Origin: Hamadaea sp.
GTDB lineage: Bacteria; Actinomycetota; Actinomycetes; Mycobacteriales; Micromonosporaceae
Direction: 5' to 3'
Assembly (NCBI RefSeq): GCF_013362815.1
Contig: NZ_JABFVK010000052.1
Span: 1-64,000, forward strand
Length of the DNA: 64,000 nucleotides
The number at the start of each line of letters is the position of its first letter. Position 1 is the stretch's first letter. The notes beneath the pieces were generated by a model that had not been told where the DNA came from, ran no database searches, and saw only the letters and a list, made by a program, of their open reading frames with translations. Below, in pieces: positions 34,762-42,364 of the stretch. A program made the translations under genes and the position numbers.

Positions 34762-34829
34762 GCCGATGGCGCCCGCCCGGCGCTCACGCCGACGCCGCGC
34801 GCTCGGCGCCGATGGCGCCCGCCCGGCGC
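34762..34829. repeat. 22-bp direct repeat upstream of the XdhC-like gene
   Basis: The same 22 bases (core GCCGATGGCGCCCGCCCGG) occur at 34762-34783 and 34808-34829, separated by 24 bases of similar GC-rich sequence. They fill the region before a CATACGCT -10-like site and the gene start at 34843. Confidence 0.7.
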
Positions 34830-34842
34830 ATACGCTGGCGGC

Positions 34843-35346
34843 ATGACCTCGCTCGCATGTGACATGGCGCAGGGCCTCGTCCCCGCCGAGACCGGCGACC
34901 GTACGCTCGTCGCCGTCTTCGCCTCGCCGGTCGCCGAGTTCCTCCTGCACTTCGGGCAGGACCTGGGCTACCGGACGGTGCTCGTCGAGCCCGATCTGAC
35001 CCGGATCGGCGGCGTGCATCAGCTGGCGAGCAGCGTCGACCCGTCGTTCGCCGATCCGGCCGCCGACGTCGTCGTGACCGACCACGATCGGCCCGAACTC
35101 GGCCCCATCCTCAAGGCGGCGTTGGACACCCGAGCCCGTTGGATCGGGGTGATGGGCAGCGTCCGGCATGCCGCCCAGCACATCCCCGCCCTTCGTGCGC
35201 TCGACGTCTCGGAAGAGCAGATCGCTCGCGTACGCCGCCCGATCGGGCTCAACATCGGGTCGAAGTCGCCGGCCGAGATCGCGATCTCGACGCTGGCCGG
35301 GTTGATCGCCGATCGCAACGGGCGGCCCGGCGGCTTCACCTTCTGA
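34843..35346 (+). CDS. XdhC-like Rossmann-domain protein, C-terminal domain only
   Basis: The 167-residue product matches only the C-terminal Rossmann half of XdhC/CoxI maturation factors (VVTDHDRPELGPILKAAL, WIGVMGS, IGLNIGSKSPAEIAISTLAGL). XdhC family proteins load sulfurated molybdenum cofactor into xanthine-dehydrogenase-type enzymes, but the N-terminal XdhC domain is missing. No molybdoenzyme is nearby. It may be a stand-alone form or a remnant. The ATG lies ten bases after TACGCT, so a leaderless start is plausible. It is followed by a perfect hairpin. Confidence 0.75.
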   Translation: MTSLACDMAQGLVPAETGDRTLVAVFASPVAEFLLHFGQDLGYRTVLVEPDLTRIGGVHQLASSVDPSFADPAADVVVTDHDRPELGPILKAALDTRARWIGVMGSVRHAAQHIPALRALDVSEEQIARVRRPIGLNIGSKSPAEIAISTLAGLIADRNGRPGGFTF

Positions 35347-35360
35347 CGGTACGGATGCAA

Positions 35361-35419
35361 GCAGATCAGGGATACGCATGCCTCGGGTGCCCAAGATCGC
35401 ATGCGTATCCCTGATCTGC
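35361..35419. terminator. Perfect 21-bp hairpin (family GCATGC, copy B)
   Basis: Arms 35361-35381 and 35399-35419 pair perfectly over 21 bases around a 17-base loop. They share 19 of 21 arm positions with the hairpin at 20355. The two differing positions in the left arm are matched by complementary changes in the right arm. It sits between convergent XdhC-like and YceI genes. Confidence 0.8.
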
Positions 35420-35458
35420 AGCTAATCCCAGCGCCCAAGCGGCGCCGAGCCCCAAGCG

Positions 35459-36019
35459 TCAGGCGGTCTTGATCGCTGAAAGCTCGAACTCCAGGGTGAC
35501 CTTCTCGCTGACGAGTACGCCACCAGCCTCGAGGGCGGCGTTCCAGTTCACGTTCCAGTCCTTGCGGTTGACCGTGACGGAGCCCTCGAAGCCGACCCGG
35601 GTGTTGCCCCACGGGTCGACAACCGAGCCCTCGAACGAGAACGGGACGGTGACGGGCTTGGTCACGTCCTTGATCGTGAGGTCGCCGGTCAGCTCGAAGG
35701 TAGTGTCGTCCACCTGGCGCGCGGAGGTCGAGACGAACTTGATCTCCGGGTACGTCTCCATGTCGAAGAAGTCGTTGCTGCGCAGGTGGCCGTCGCGCTG
35801 CTCGTTGCGGGTGTCGATGCTCTTGGCCTGGATCGTGACGGCGACCGTGGAGTTGGCCGGGTTCGACCCGTCCAGGAAGCCGGTGCCCTCGAACTCGTTG
35901 AACGCGCCGCGCACCTTGGTCACCATCGCGTGGCGAGCGGTGAAGCCGATGCGCGAGTGGGACGGGTCGAGGGCGTACTGTCCGGTCAGCTCGGCGAGGG
36001 AAGCGGTAGCGGTGGTCAT
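35459..36019 (-). CDS. YceI-family lipocalin-like protein
   Basis: The 186-residue protein has the YceI barrel signature YALDPSHSRIGFTARHAMVTKVRG, SIDTRNEQRDGHLRSNDFFD and VFLTIKD-like LTGDLTIKDVTKPV. YceI proteins bind isoprenoid lipids such as polyprenyl pyrophosphate or quinones. There is no signal peptide, so this one is cytoplasmic. An AGGAG site lies before the ATG. Two TTGA-N4-TCAA palindromes upstream suggest control by a MarR-type repressor encoded elsewhere. Confidence 0.87.
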   Translation of the reverse strand: MTTATASLAELTGQYALDPSHSRIGFTARHAMVTKVRGAFNEFEGTGFLDGSNPANSTVAVTIQAKSIDTRNEQRDGHLRSNDFFDMETYPEIKFVSTSARQVDDTTFELTGDLTIKDVTKPVTVPFSFEGSVVDPWGNTRVGFEGSVTVNRKDWNVNWNAALEAGGVLVSEKVTLEFELSAIKTA

Positions 36020-36034
36020 CTCTACTCCTTGATA

Positions 36035-36086
36035 GTTGAACTCTCAACCAACGGGTACAGCCTACCCAAGGTCTTTGAATCGTCAA
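36035..36086. promoter_or_regulatory. Twin MarR-type operators before the YceI gene
   Basis: GTTGAACTCTCAAC (36035-36048) and TTGAATCGTCAA (36075-36086) are palindromes of the form TTGA-N4-TCAA, with centres 39 bases apart, close to four helical turns. The flanks TAGTTGA are shared in opposite orientation. They bracket the likely promoter of the YceI gene. Confidence 0.55.
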
Positions 36087-36115
36087 CTATTCCCACGCGC
36101 TCGGTCACATGTGAG

Positions 36116-36865
36116 CTACGCCACACGTACCCACTCGAACCGGTCATCATTCGCCAGAACGGCCGAGAAGTCGTAGCGCACACCATCACGCCGCACCGCC
36201 ACCAGCGACACGGAGCTGCTGCCCCAGATCTCGCCCGCGCCGAACTCGCGCCGCACGATGAGCGCGCGCGAATCTTCGCGAGCCAGCCCCGCGCCGGTCA
36301 GCAGCGGCAGCCACTCACCCCACGCCGCCGCCACCGGCCCGTCGCCCGGTTCCGGTCGCGTCGCCGCCAGGCGCGGGCGGAAGTACTCCAGCCGCTGCCG
36401 GATGTCCGTCACAGCCAGCTCGGGCGCGTCCCGCTCGCGGGCGCCGTCCAGGCCCATGTTCGTCACGATGTGCAGGCCCGCGGACAACTCCTGGCCGTCC
36501 AGCTCACGACCGTCCCATGACCACACGTGTACGCCGAGAGCAGTGGCCCGGACGAGATGGAACGGGTCGTAGTGCTCCGGATGCTCCAGGGGTGCACCGA
36601 GCGGGAGGTCGCCGCGGGAGCGGCGGCCGTCCGCGCCGGCCGACGGGCCGAAGCCGTTGAGCACGCAGGACACCGAGGGCTGCGCTGGATCGACGGCCAG
36701 CCAGGTGCCGCCCGCCTGCAAGTCCTGACCGCCGAGGACGCCCGGCCGATCCGGCCAGTACGCCCCGGGAAACCGCCACGGGCGTTCGAGGAACTCGTCG
36801 CGTACGCCGACCAGCAGCAACGGAACGACGGAGTCGGGTTCGAAGCTGACGACGACGGTGCACAT
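36116..36865 (-). CDS. NRDE/TANGO2-family protein
   Basis: The 249-residue product starts MCTVVVSFEPDS, with a Cys directly after the initiator Met as in NRDE/TANGO2 (Ntn-hydrolase-like) proteins. It also has VGVRDEFLERP and the GGTWLAVDP and CVLNGFGP segments of the family. Members are linked to haem handling and acyl lipid homeostasis in other organisms. The role here is unknown. Its start overlaps the stop of the upstream DUF402 gene, so the two form an operon. Confidence 0.8.
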   Translation of the reverse strand: MCTVVVSFEPDSVVPLLLVGVRDEFLERPWRFPGAYWPDRPGVLGGQDLQAGGTWLAVDPAQPSVSCVLNGFGPSAGADGRRSRGDLPLGAPLEHPEHYDPFHLVRATALGVHVWSWDGRELDGQELSAGLHIVTNMGLDGARERDAPELAVTDIRQRLEYFRPRLAATRPEPGDGPVAAAWGEWLPLLTGAGLAREDSRALIVRREFGAGEIWGSSSVSLVAVRRDGVRYDFSAVLANDDRFEWVRVA

Positions 36866-37380
36866 CAGAAGGCCAGCAGCTCGTCGAAGCCCTGCTGAGC
36901 GAGCTTCTCCAACGTGTCGAGGGCCAGTTCCGCCTGGGCGGCCGCGGCCGGGTCGCGCTCGGCCAAGCCGCTGTCGGCGTACTCGTCCTCGTCGAGCCGC
37001 AGGATCTTCGTCCCGTCGGCCGACCGCCACAGGTCGAGATCGAGATCCTCGGCCACCACCGACGCCAGCCCTGACGCCACCGCCGAGTCCCCGTCGACGA
37101 CAGCCGGCCGGCAGATGTCGCAATACCAGCCCTTGCGTACGCCGTCGGCCCCGACGACCTCCTTCACCGAGTACCACCGGTCGCGCCAGTAATGCTCGGT
37201 GAACACGTCACCCGGCTCGAACCAGACGTACCCCAGATCCTTCGGGCCGTCCCCGGCGAACTCGGCCCGTACGGCGAGATGCGTGCCGTCGTCGTCGACC
37301 ACCGTCGCCGCGTACGCCAGCTTCTCGCGGCCGTATTTGACCAACCGAACCATGACTTCCCGACCCGGAGCAAGCCTCAT
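36865..37380 (-). CDS. DUF402-domain protein
   Basis: The 171-residue protein carries the DUF402 core GYVWFEPGDVFTEHYWRDRWYSVKEV and GWYCDICRPAVVDG, then DLDLDLWRSADG and LDEDEYADS. Those acidic residues resemble the metal site of DUF402 nucleoside-diphosphate phosphatases such as FomD and Ntdp. Catalysis is inferred, not shown. Translationally coupled to the NRDE gene downstream. Confidence 0.75.
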   Translation of the reverse strand: MRLAPGREVMVRLVKYGREKLAYAATVVDDDGTHLAVRAEFAGDGPKDLGYVWFEPGDVFTEHYWRDRWYSVKEVVGADGVRKGWYCDICRPAVVDGDSAVASGLASVVAEDLDLDLWRSADGTKILRLDEDEYADSGLAERDPAAAAQAELALDTLEKLAQQGFDELLAF

Positions 37381-37390
37381 GATCCGAAGG

Positions 37391-38074
37391 CTACGCGCTC
37401 GGCCGGCGGCCCGACTTCCGCAGGCACTTCTGGGCGGCGATCCGGGCCTGCTGCGCCTCGCCGGCGGCGTCGGCCGCCTCGTCGGTCAGCGCCCGGGCGG
37501 CGACCTGCGCGATCTCGTACGCCTGCCGCGCCGAGCGCTCCAGGAGAGCGGCCGCGTCGTACCGGCGTCGCGCCTCGACGTCTTCGGCCCGAAACCGAGT
37601 GAGCTCGTGCGACTGCTCTTCATGCGTGGCATCCCAGCCGTCGATCTGCTGCCAGAGGGTCTGCAGCTGTTCCACGGAGATCACACCTTGCCGGTACGCC
37701 ACCATCGCCGCCCGGGACGCCTCGCCGACCGGCTCTCGAGCCGATCCGGTGCTCTCCTCAATGGACAATCGTTGGAGCGCGTCCGCCAGCGCCTGCGCCG
37801 CCCCGACTTGGAGCCGATCGCAGTCGTCGCGGTGGTTCTCCGCGTTCTCGAGTTCGACGCTCCTACGGGCGGCCGTGTCCGCCGCCTCCAGTGCTTTGGT
37901 GAACGCCGCAGCAGCGATCGCTTCCAGCTCACGGGCTTCTTCGACCAGCGCACGGCAGTCCGGGGCGGACTTGCGGCCGCCCGAACCACTCGACACGAGG
38001 AGAGCGAGTGCGGCGACGGCGAGCAGAGCGGCGGCGAAGATCCCACCCCAGACGGTGAACGCCGACTCCGACAC
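37391..38074 (-). CDS. Membrane-anchored coiled-coil protein of unknown function
   Basis: I recognise no family. The 227-residue product has one N-terminal membrane helix (VWGGIFAAALLAVAALALLV, ~9-28). The rest is almost entirely Ala/Glu-rich helix with heptad-like spacing, including two Cys in DCRALVEE and HRDDCDRL, and a basic tail. It is probably an extracytoplasmic or cytoplasmic coiled-coil depending on topology. It lies ten bases upstream of the DUF402 gene and could be the first gene of that operon. Confidence 0.6.
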   Translation of the reverse strand: MSESAFTVWGGIFAAALLAVAALALLVSSGSGGRKSAPDCRALVEEARELEAIAAAAFTKALEAADTAARRSVELENAENHRDDCDRLQVGAAQALADALQRLSIEESTGSAREPVGEASRAAMVAYRQGVISVEQLQTLWQQIDGWDATHEEQSHELTRFRAEDVEARRRYDAAALLERSARQAYEIAQVAARALTDEAADAAGEAQQARIAAQKCLRKSGRRPSA

Positions 38075-38160
38075 GCGCTGAGCGTATCGGGGGTACGGCG
38101 AAAGTTCGACCGTTAACTATGTCCGCGCCTTGTCGATCAGGAGCGGGGGAGAGAGACAGG

Positions 38161-38673
38161 TCAGCGCGTGAGGAGGGCGAGGCCGTCGTCTTCGGTGCGT
38201 ACCTGCCAGCCGAGGCGAGCGTAGAACGCCATGGTCGCCGTGGCGGCGGTCCGGGTGACCAGCCATGCCGGGTGGTCGCCGACGATGGCGGTCAGCAGCG
38301 CCCGGCCGAGTCCCCGGCCCCAGGCGTCGGGGCGTACGGCGAGCTCGACGACTTCGGCGGAGCCGGCCAGCTCGGCGACGACGTCGCTGCCGAACCGGTC
38401 GCCGAGCAGCCCGTAGAAGCCGTCGGCCGGCACCGGGGCCGGGGTGCGTACGCGGAAAGCGAAACCGGCGATCCCGGATTCGTCGTGCGCCCAGGCGGCG
38501 GTGAATCCGTCGCGGCCGACCCAGCCGGGCACCGCGGCGACGAACGTACGCACCTGATCAGCGGATTCGTCCCAAGGTGGGCCGGCGAACGCGGCGCGAT
38601 AGACCTCGGCGAGCTCGTCGAGGGCGGCGAGGAACGGGGCGGGTGGGGCGTACTCCACCGAGGGGTGCGGCAT
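38161..38673 (-). CDS. GNAT-family N-acetyltransferase
   Basis: The 170-residue protein has an N-terminal AFAGPPWDESADQV segment and the acetyl-CoA motif VRPDAWGRGLGRALLTAI, followed by FYARLGWQ. This arrangement is common in actinobacterial GNATs of unknown substrate. It is monocistronic, and its start faces a strong promoter on the other strand at 38703. Confidence 0.8.
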   Translation of the reverse strand: MPHPSVEYAPPAPFLAALDELAEVYRAAFAGPPWDESADQVRTFVAAVPGWVGRDGFTAAWAHDESGIAGFAFRVRTPAPVPADGFYGLLGDRFGSDVVAELAGSAEVVELAVRPDAWGRGLGRALLTAIVGDHPAWLVTRTAATATMAFYARLGWQVRTEDDGLALLTR

Positions 38674-38702
38674 CCAGTGATCTTAAGAGCGGAAAAACAC
38701 CG

Positions 38703-38732
38703 TTGCAGCGGTGAAGATCGCGTGGGTAGATT
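38703..38732 (+). promoter_or_regulatory. Vegetative-type promoter of the candidate RNA
   Basis: TTGCAG (38703-38708) and TAGATT (38727-38732) are spaced by 18 bases. Transcription would start near 38739, only about eight bases before the extended ribosome-binding site. Confidence 0.6.
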
Positions 38733-38738
38733 CTGTCG

Positions 38739-38935
38739 TACACGGGAAAGGAGGTGGTCCAGCTGTATAGCAACGGGACTCGTGAGGTGGCTGTCCGCTA
38801 GCCGCTGTCCTTGACTGCTTCGTCAGGGCCGTGTGACAACGGTGTGGCGAATACCAGGCAGCTACCCGACCCCCAGGGCTCTTCCGGCTCAGTCCAGCCG
38901 GTCCGCACCAGCGGAACCCTGGGGGTCGCACCATT
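38739..38935 (+). ncRNA. Candidate structured RNA with a 17-nt complement to the 16S rRNA 3' end
   Basis: After the promoter at 38703 the sequence carries AAAGGAGGTGGTCCAGC (38747-38763), complementary to the last 17 bases of 16S rRNA (GCTGGATCACCTCCTTT) with one G-U wobble. A ~100-base middle follows, then a strong composite hairpin. CGACCCCCAGGG (38867-38878) pairs with CCCTGGGGGTCG (38917-38928), and inside it CCGGCT pairs with AGCCGG. The hairpin is a likely terminator facing the convergent SMP-30-like gene. A short frame follows the complement, so this may be a leader-peptide mRNA rather than a pure ncRNA. Confidence 0.5.
38754..38801 (+). CDS. Possible 15-residue (or shorter) peptide behind the extended SD
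   Basis: From GTG at 38754 the frame reads VVQLYSNGTREVAVR and stops at TAG. That GTG lies inside the anti-16S complement, so a start at CTG 38763 (LYSNGTREVAVR) would have better spacing. No ATG is available. The peptide is too short to judge by composition. It is reported because a ribosome-binding site this strong next to an open frame is unlikely to be idle. Confidence 0.3.
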   Translation: MVQLYSNGTREVAVR

Positions 38936-38941
38936 TCTCCG

Positions 38942-39859
38942 CTAGGCGGGCAGGCGTACGACGTTGTAGGTGACGTCCGGCGCCGGGTCGACGTCGAACC
39001 GGGCGTTCACGGCGTACACGGAGGACCCGAAGAGCGCGATCGTCGCCGGGACCTGCAGACGGGGATCGGTGATCTCGTCCAGCAGCATCGCCGTGTCGCC
39101 GTGCAGCTCGAACTTCGAGATGATGTTGTCGGAGTTGCGGCAGATGTAAAGCGTCCGGCCCCGGCGGATCATGCCGTCGCCGTTGAGCAGGCTGGCCCCG
39201 CCGACGTCGATCTGCGTGGCCGTGCCGTGCCGCGGATCGAAGGCGAACAACCGTCCGGCCACCATCTGCACGATCAGCAGCCGGCGGCCGTCCGGGGTGG
39301 TCTCGATGCCGTTGTTGAACGCGTCGGACTCGCCGAGCCCGCCCGGCAGCGTGATCGCGTACGCCGCCGACGGGTCGGGCAGCCGGCCGCCCCGGCCCAG
39401 CGGCACCACGAAGAGCTGGTCGCTGGGCGAGTCGGTGAAGTAGACGGCGTCCTCGGTCGCGATCGCGTCGTTCACGAAGCCGCCGCCGAACTGGTATTCG
39501 GCGAGTTTGGCGCCGGTGCCGGCGTCGTAGACCACGGCACCGCCGTTCGGGCCGGTGCAGGCCCAGATCCGGTTGTATCGGTCGATCTCCAGCCCGATCA
39601 GGTGGCCGTCGGCCGGGCCGGGGATGAACACGCCACCCCGTCCGGTCAGCAGGCTGCCGCGATAGATCGAGCCGGTCGCGATGGAGCCGACGTAGAAGTT
39701 CGTGCCCGAGACGGCGATCCCTTCGGGATTCCAGCCGTCGGGCAGGTCGATGACCTCCGGCAGGGTGGCGTGCCCGCCGGCGGCCTCGGCGGAAGTCCCG
39801 CCGAGCAGTCCGGCCAGCGGAGCGGCCGCGAGCGCGGCCACCATCGTCCTTCTGCGCAT
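38942..39859 (-). CDS. Secreted SMP-30/gluconolactonase-like beta-propeller protein
   Basis: The 305-residue product has a signal peptide (MRRRTMVAALAAAPLAGLLG ... EAAGG, possibly Tat-like RRR start). A six-bladed propeller of the SMP-30/LRE-like family follows, with LPDGWNPEGIAVSG, NDAIATEDAVYFTDS and GIETTPDGRRLLIVQ. Family members hydrolyse sugar lactones or phosphoesters, but many secreted ones have no known activity. AGGAGG precedes the ATG at 39859. It ends just beyond the hairpin of the candidate RNA. Confidence 0.82.
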   Translation of the reverse strand: MRRRTMVAALAAAPLAGLLGGTSAEAAGGHATLPEVIDLPDGWNPEGIAVSGTNFYVGSIATGSIYRGSLLTGRGGVFIPGPADGHLIGLEIDRYNRIWACTGPNGGAVVYDAGTGAKLAEYQFGGGFVNDAIATEDAVYFTDSPSDQLFVVPLGRGGRLPDPSAAYAITLPGGLGESDAFNNGIETTPDGRRLLIVQMVAGRLFAFDPRHGTATQIDVGGASLLNGDGMIRRGRTLYICRNSDNIISKFELHGDTAMLLDEITDPRLQVPATIALFGSSVYAVNARFDVDPAPDVTYNVVRLPA

Positions 39860-39930
39860 GGACAGTCCTCCTTGGACGGCGGGCCCCCTGCCCGCCAGCA
39901 AGGAAACCGGCTGGCCGCACCGATCGGTTG

Positions 39931-40695
39931 TCAGTCGCTGAAGACGAGTCCTTCCGCGTGCGCGGTGACCTCGGCCGGGGTCGGCGGCGTGAGCAGGTAT
40001 CGGGTGATCACGTCGCCGCGGGGATCGCCGGTGTCCGCGCACGCCCGCACGGCCTCCTGAACGTCGTACCGGGTGGAGCGCAGAGCGACGTCCGGCCCGA
40101 GCAGAGCCCAGTACGCCGTGCCGGGTTCGCCGAGGTGGTAGGGCAGGCCGACGCTGCCGGAGTTGACGCTGCGCCGATCGGCGACCGCCCGGTCGAACTG
40201 GATGTGCGTATGCCCGGTGACGATCACCTTCTCCGGTACGCCGGCGGAGAGTTCGGCGTACCGGGCCTCCGGGGTCTCCGGTGTCACGAGTTCGGTGTCC
40301 TTGCGGGGCGAACCGTGGCAGAACAACACGTCGCCGAGCCCTTCGACGGCCACCACGACGGTGAACGGGAACGACTCGAGGAAGTCGATCGCCTCGGCGG
40401 AGTGCTGCTGGGGCAGCCAGACGTCGCGGTCGCCGGACGGTTCGCGACCTCGGCGGGCGAGCTCGTAGACGGCCCGGTCGGCGTTTCCGCGTACGCACAC
40501 CGCCCGGTCGCCCAGCTCGCGGATGAGGTCGACCGTCCGCTGCGGTTCGGGTCCCCAGGTGACGTCGCCGGGGAAGACCAGCAGGTCGGCTGATCGGACG
40601 TCGGGTTCGGCGAGGACCGCCCGGAGGGCGGGGACGTTCCCGTGGACGTCGGCGAGGACGGCGACTCGGCGTACCGGTCCGTAGCGGGGGGTCAT
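39931..40695 (-). CDS. Metallophosphoesterase, YfcE/MJ0936-like
   Basis: The 254-residue calcineurin-like phosphodiesterase has the full metal motif series: LADVHGN, VFPGDVTWG, VRGNADR, FCHGSP and VTGHTHIQFDR, then SVNSGSVGLP. These define the family of small dinuclear phosphoesterases acting on phosphodiesters or nucleotides. Natural substrate unknown. The ATG at 40695 overlaps another possible ATG upstream. It is divergent from the GH71 lipoprotein gene. Confidence 0.87.
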   Translation of the reverse strand: MTPRYGPVRRVAVLADVHGNVPALRAVLAEPDVRSADLLVFPGDVTWGPEPQRTVDLIRELGDRAVCVRGNADRAVYELARRGREPSGDRDVWLPQQHSAEAIDFLESFPFTVVVAVEGLGDVLFCHGSPRKDTELVTPETPEARYAELSAGVPEKVIVTGHTHIQFDRAVADRRSVNSGSVGLPYHLGEPGTAYWALLGPDVALRSTRYDVQEAVRACADTGDPRGDVITRYLLTPPTPAEVTAHAEGLVFSD

Positions 40696-40786
40696 GCCGC
40701 GATCATGCCGCGTCACCGGCGTTGACGCGAGGTGCTCGGCGGTGGAGACTCCTGACCACAGTGGACTGACGAGGGCGGCCGGGGCG

Positions 40787-42364
40787 ATGCGTAGACGGGT
40801 GGTGCTGAGCGCCGTGGCAGCCGTGTCCGGCGTACTGCTCCTCGCGGCGGCCGGGGTGGCGGCGTGCTCGGTCGCGACCCGGGACACCGCGCCGACCAGC
40901 CAGGAAGCCGGCATCGCCGGTGTCGAAGGCGCGTCCGCCGATCCGAGTGCGAGCGGCAGTCCGAGCGCCGGCCCCAGCGTCGTGCCACCCACCAACTGTG
41001 GCCGGTACGCCTTCACGAAGGCGTCCACGAGCACCCTGCGGTCGTCGAAGAAGAAGGCGTTCGCGTTCTACTTCCCGCCGTACCCGATCTCGATCGACAA
41101 CAAGGATCCGAGTGGCGACTATTGGGCCAAGTGGACGACCGAGGCGGACCGCCTCGCCAGCGGGACGAAGCAGGGCGAGGAGATGCTCGACCGCCCCCTG
41201 ACCCGGGCTCCGTTGTCGGGCGACTGGCGGCAGAAGGATTTCGAGACCGAGATCCGCCAGGCCATCGACATCGGCCTCGACGGGTTCATCTGGGAGTACC
41301 ACAGCGTCAGCTCGGATGCCCGATGGACCCAGTTGCCCGTCATGCTGGCGGCGGCCAAGGCGGTCGACCCCGGATTCCGCATCATGCTCAGCCCCGATCT
41401 CCAGCAGGGCGCGAGCACCACGCAGACGTCGATCGTGGCCGACGTCCTCAAAGTGAAGAACGAACCGGCGATCTACCGGGTCGACGGCAAGATCGTGCTG
41501 GCCCCGTTCTATCCGGAGCGGGTCGCCGCGTCCTTCTGGGACGGCGTACGCACGACGCTGGCGAGCAGCGGAGTGCCGAGCGTCCTCGTGCCCATCTTCC
41601 TGTCGGGCTCGCCGAACTCGCGCGCGCCCGCCTGGAACGCCAGCGTCTACGGCTACTCGCTGTGGGGCAACCGGTGGGTCTCCGGCGCGGACACGGTCCG
41701 AAAGGGTGCGGTCGAGGCGCATGCCAACGGCCGCAAGTACATGGCGCCGATCGCGTTCGAGGACACTCGCATCTACGACGGGCGCTACTGGGAGGCGTCC
41801 AACAGCGGCGCGCTGCGGGCGACGCTGGAGAAGGCGATCGCCGGTGACGCCGACTGGATCGCGCTCATCACCTGGAACGACTACACCGAGTCGTGGATGG
41901 CTCCCTCGAAGGGCCGCGGATACGCCGTCGCCGACACGGTCGCGTACTACACGTCGTGGTTCAAGACGGGCAGGCGGCCGAGCCTCGTCCGCGACGCGCT
42001 CTACTACTTCCACCGCAGTCACCGCACCGACGCGCCCTACGACACGAGCAAGCAGCAGATCGCCATGCACATTCCGTACGGCGACAGCGCCTCGAACAAG
42101 GTCGAGCTGCTCGCCTTTCTGAGCGCACCGGGCAAGCTGGTGATCAAACAGGGGAATACGGTGTCCACGAAGGACGTGACGGCAGCCGGAATGGTGTCGT
42201 TCTCGGTGGCGATGGTGCCCGGCACGACACCTTCCTTCGAACTGCAACGGAGCGGCAAGATCGTCCAAGCTCTGCAAAGCAAGGTGCCGATCAAGGCCAA
42301 GGTGACCCACCAGGACATGATGTATCGCGCCGGTGGCGGCACTTCCTGCGGTGGCAAGGCCTAA
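40787..42364 (+). CDS. Lipoprotein GH71-like alpha-1,3-glucanase
   Basis: The 525-residue exported protein has a lipobox (GVAAC, Cys ~27), a Ser/Pro linker, and a barrel with AFYFPPYPISIDN, GLDGFIWEYHSVSS and the GH71 motif ITWNDYTESWMAPS, whose Asp/Glu pair is the expected catalytic site. A C-terminal beta domain follows. GH71 enzymes cut alpha-1,3-glucan such as fungal cell wall or mutan. The ATG at 40787 begins an MRRR signal leader. Stop overlaps the convergent ArsR gene by four bases (CTAA). Confidence 0.75.
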   Translation: MRRRVVLSAVAAVSGVLLLAAAGVAACSVATRDTAPTSQEAGIAGVEGASADPSASGSPSAGPSVVPPTNCGRYAFTKASTSTLRSSKKKAFAFYFPPYPISIDNKDPSGDYWAKWTTEADRLASGTKQGEEMLDRPLTRAPLSGDWRQKDFETEIRQAIDIGLDGFIWEYHSVSSDARWTQLPVMLAAAKAVDPGFRIMLSPDLQQGASTTQTSIVADVLKVKNEPAIYRVDGKIVLAPFYPERVAASFWDGVRTTLASSGVPSVLVPIFLSGSPNSRAPAWNASVYGYSLWGNRWVSGADTVRKGAVEAHANGRKYMAPIAFEDTRIYDGRYWEASNSGALRATLEKAIAGDADWIALITWNDYTESWMAPSKGRGYAVADTVAYYTSWFKTGRRPSLVRDALYYFHRSHRTDAPYDTSKQQIAMHIPYGDSASNKVELLAFLSAPGKLVIKQGNTVSTKDVTAAGMVSFSVAMVPGTTPSFELQRSGKIVQALQSKVPIKAKVTHQDMMYRAGGGTSCGGKA

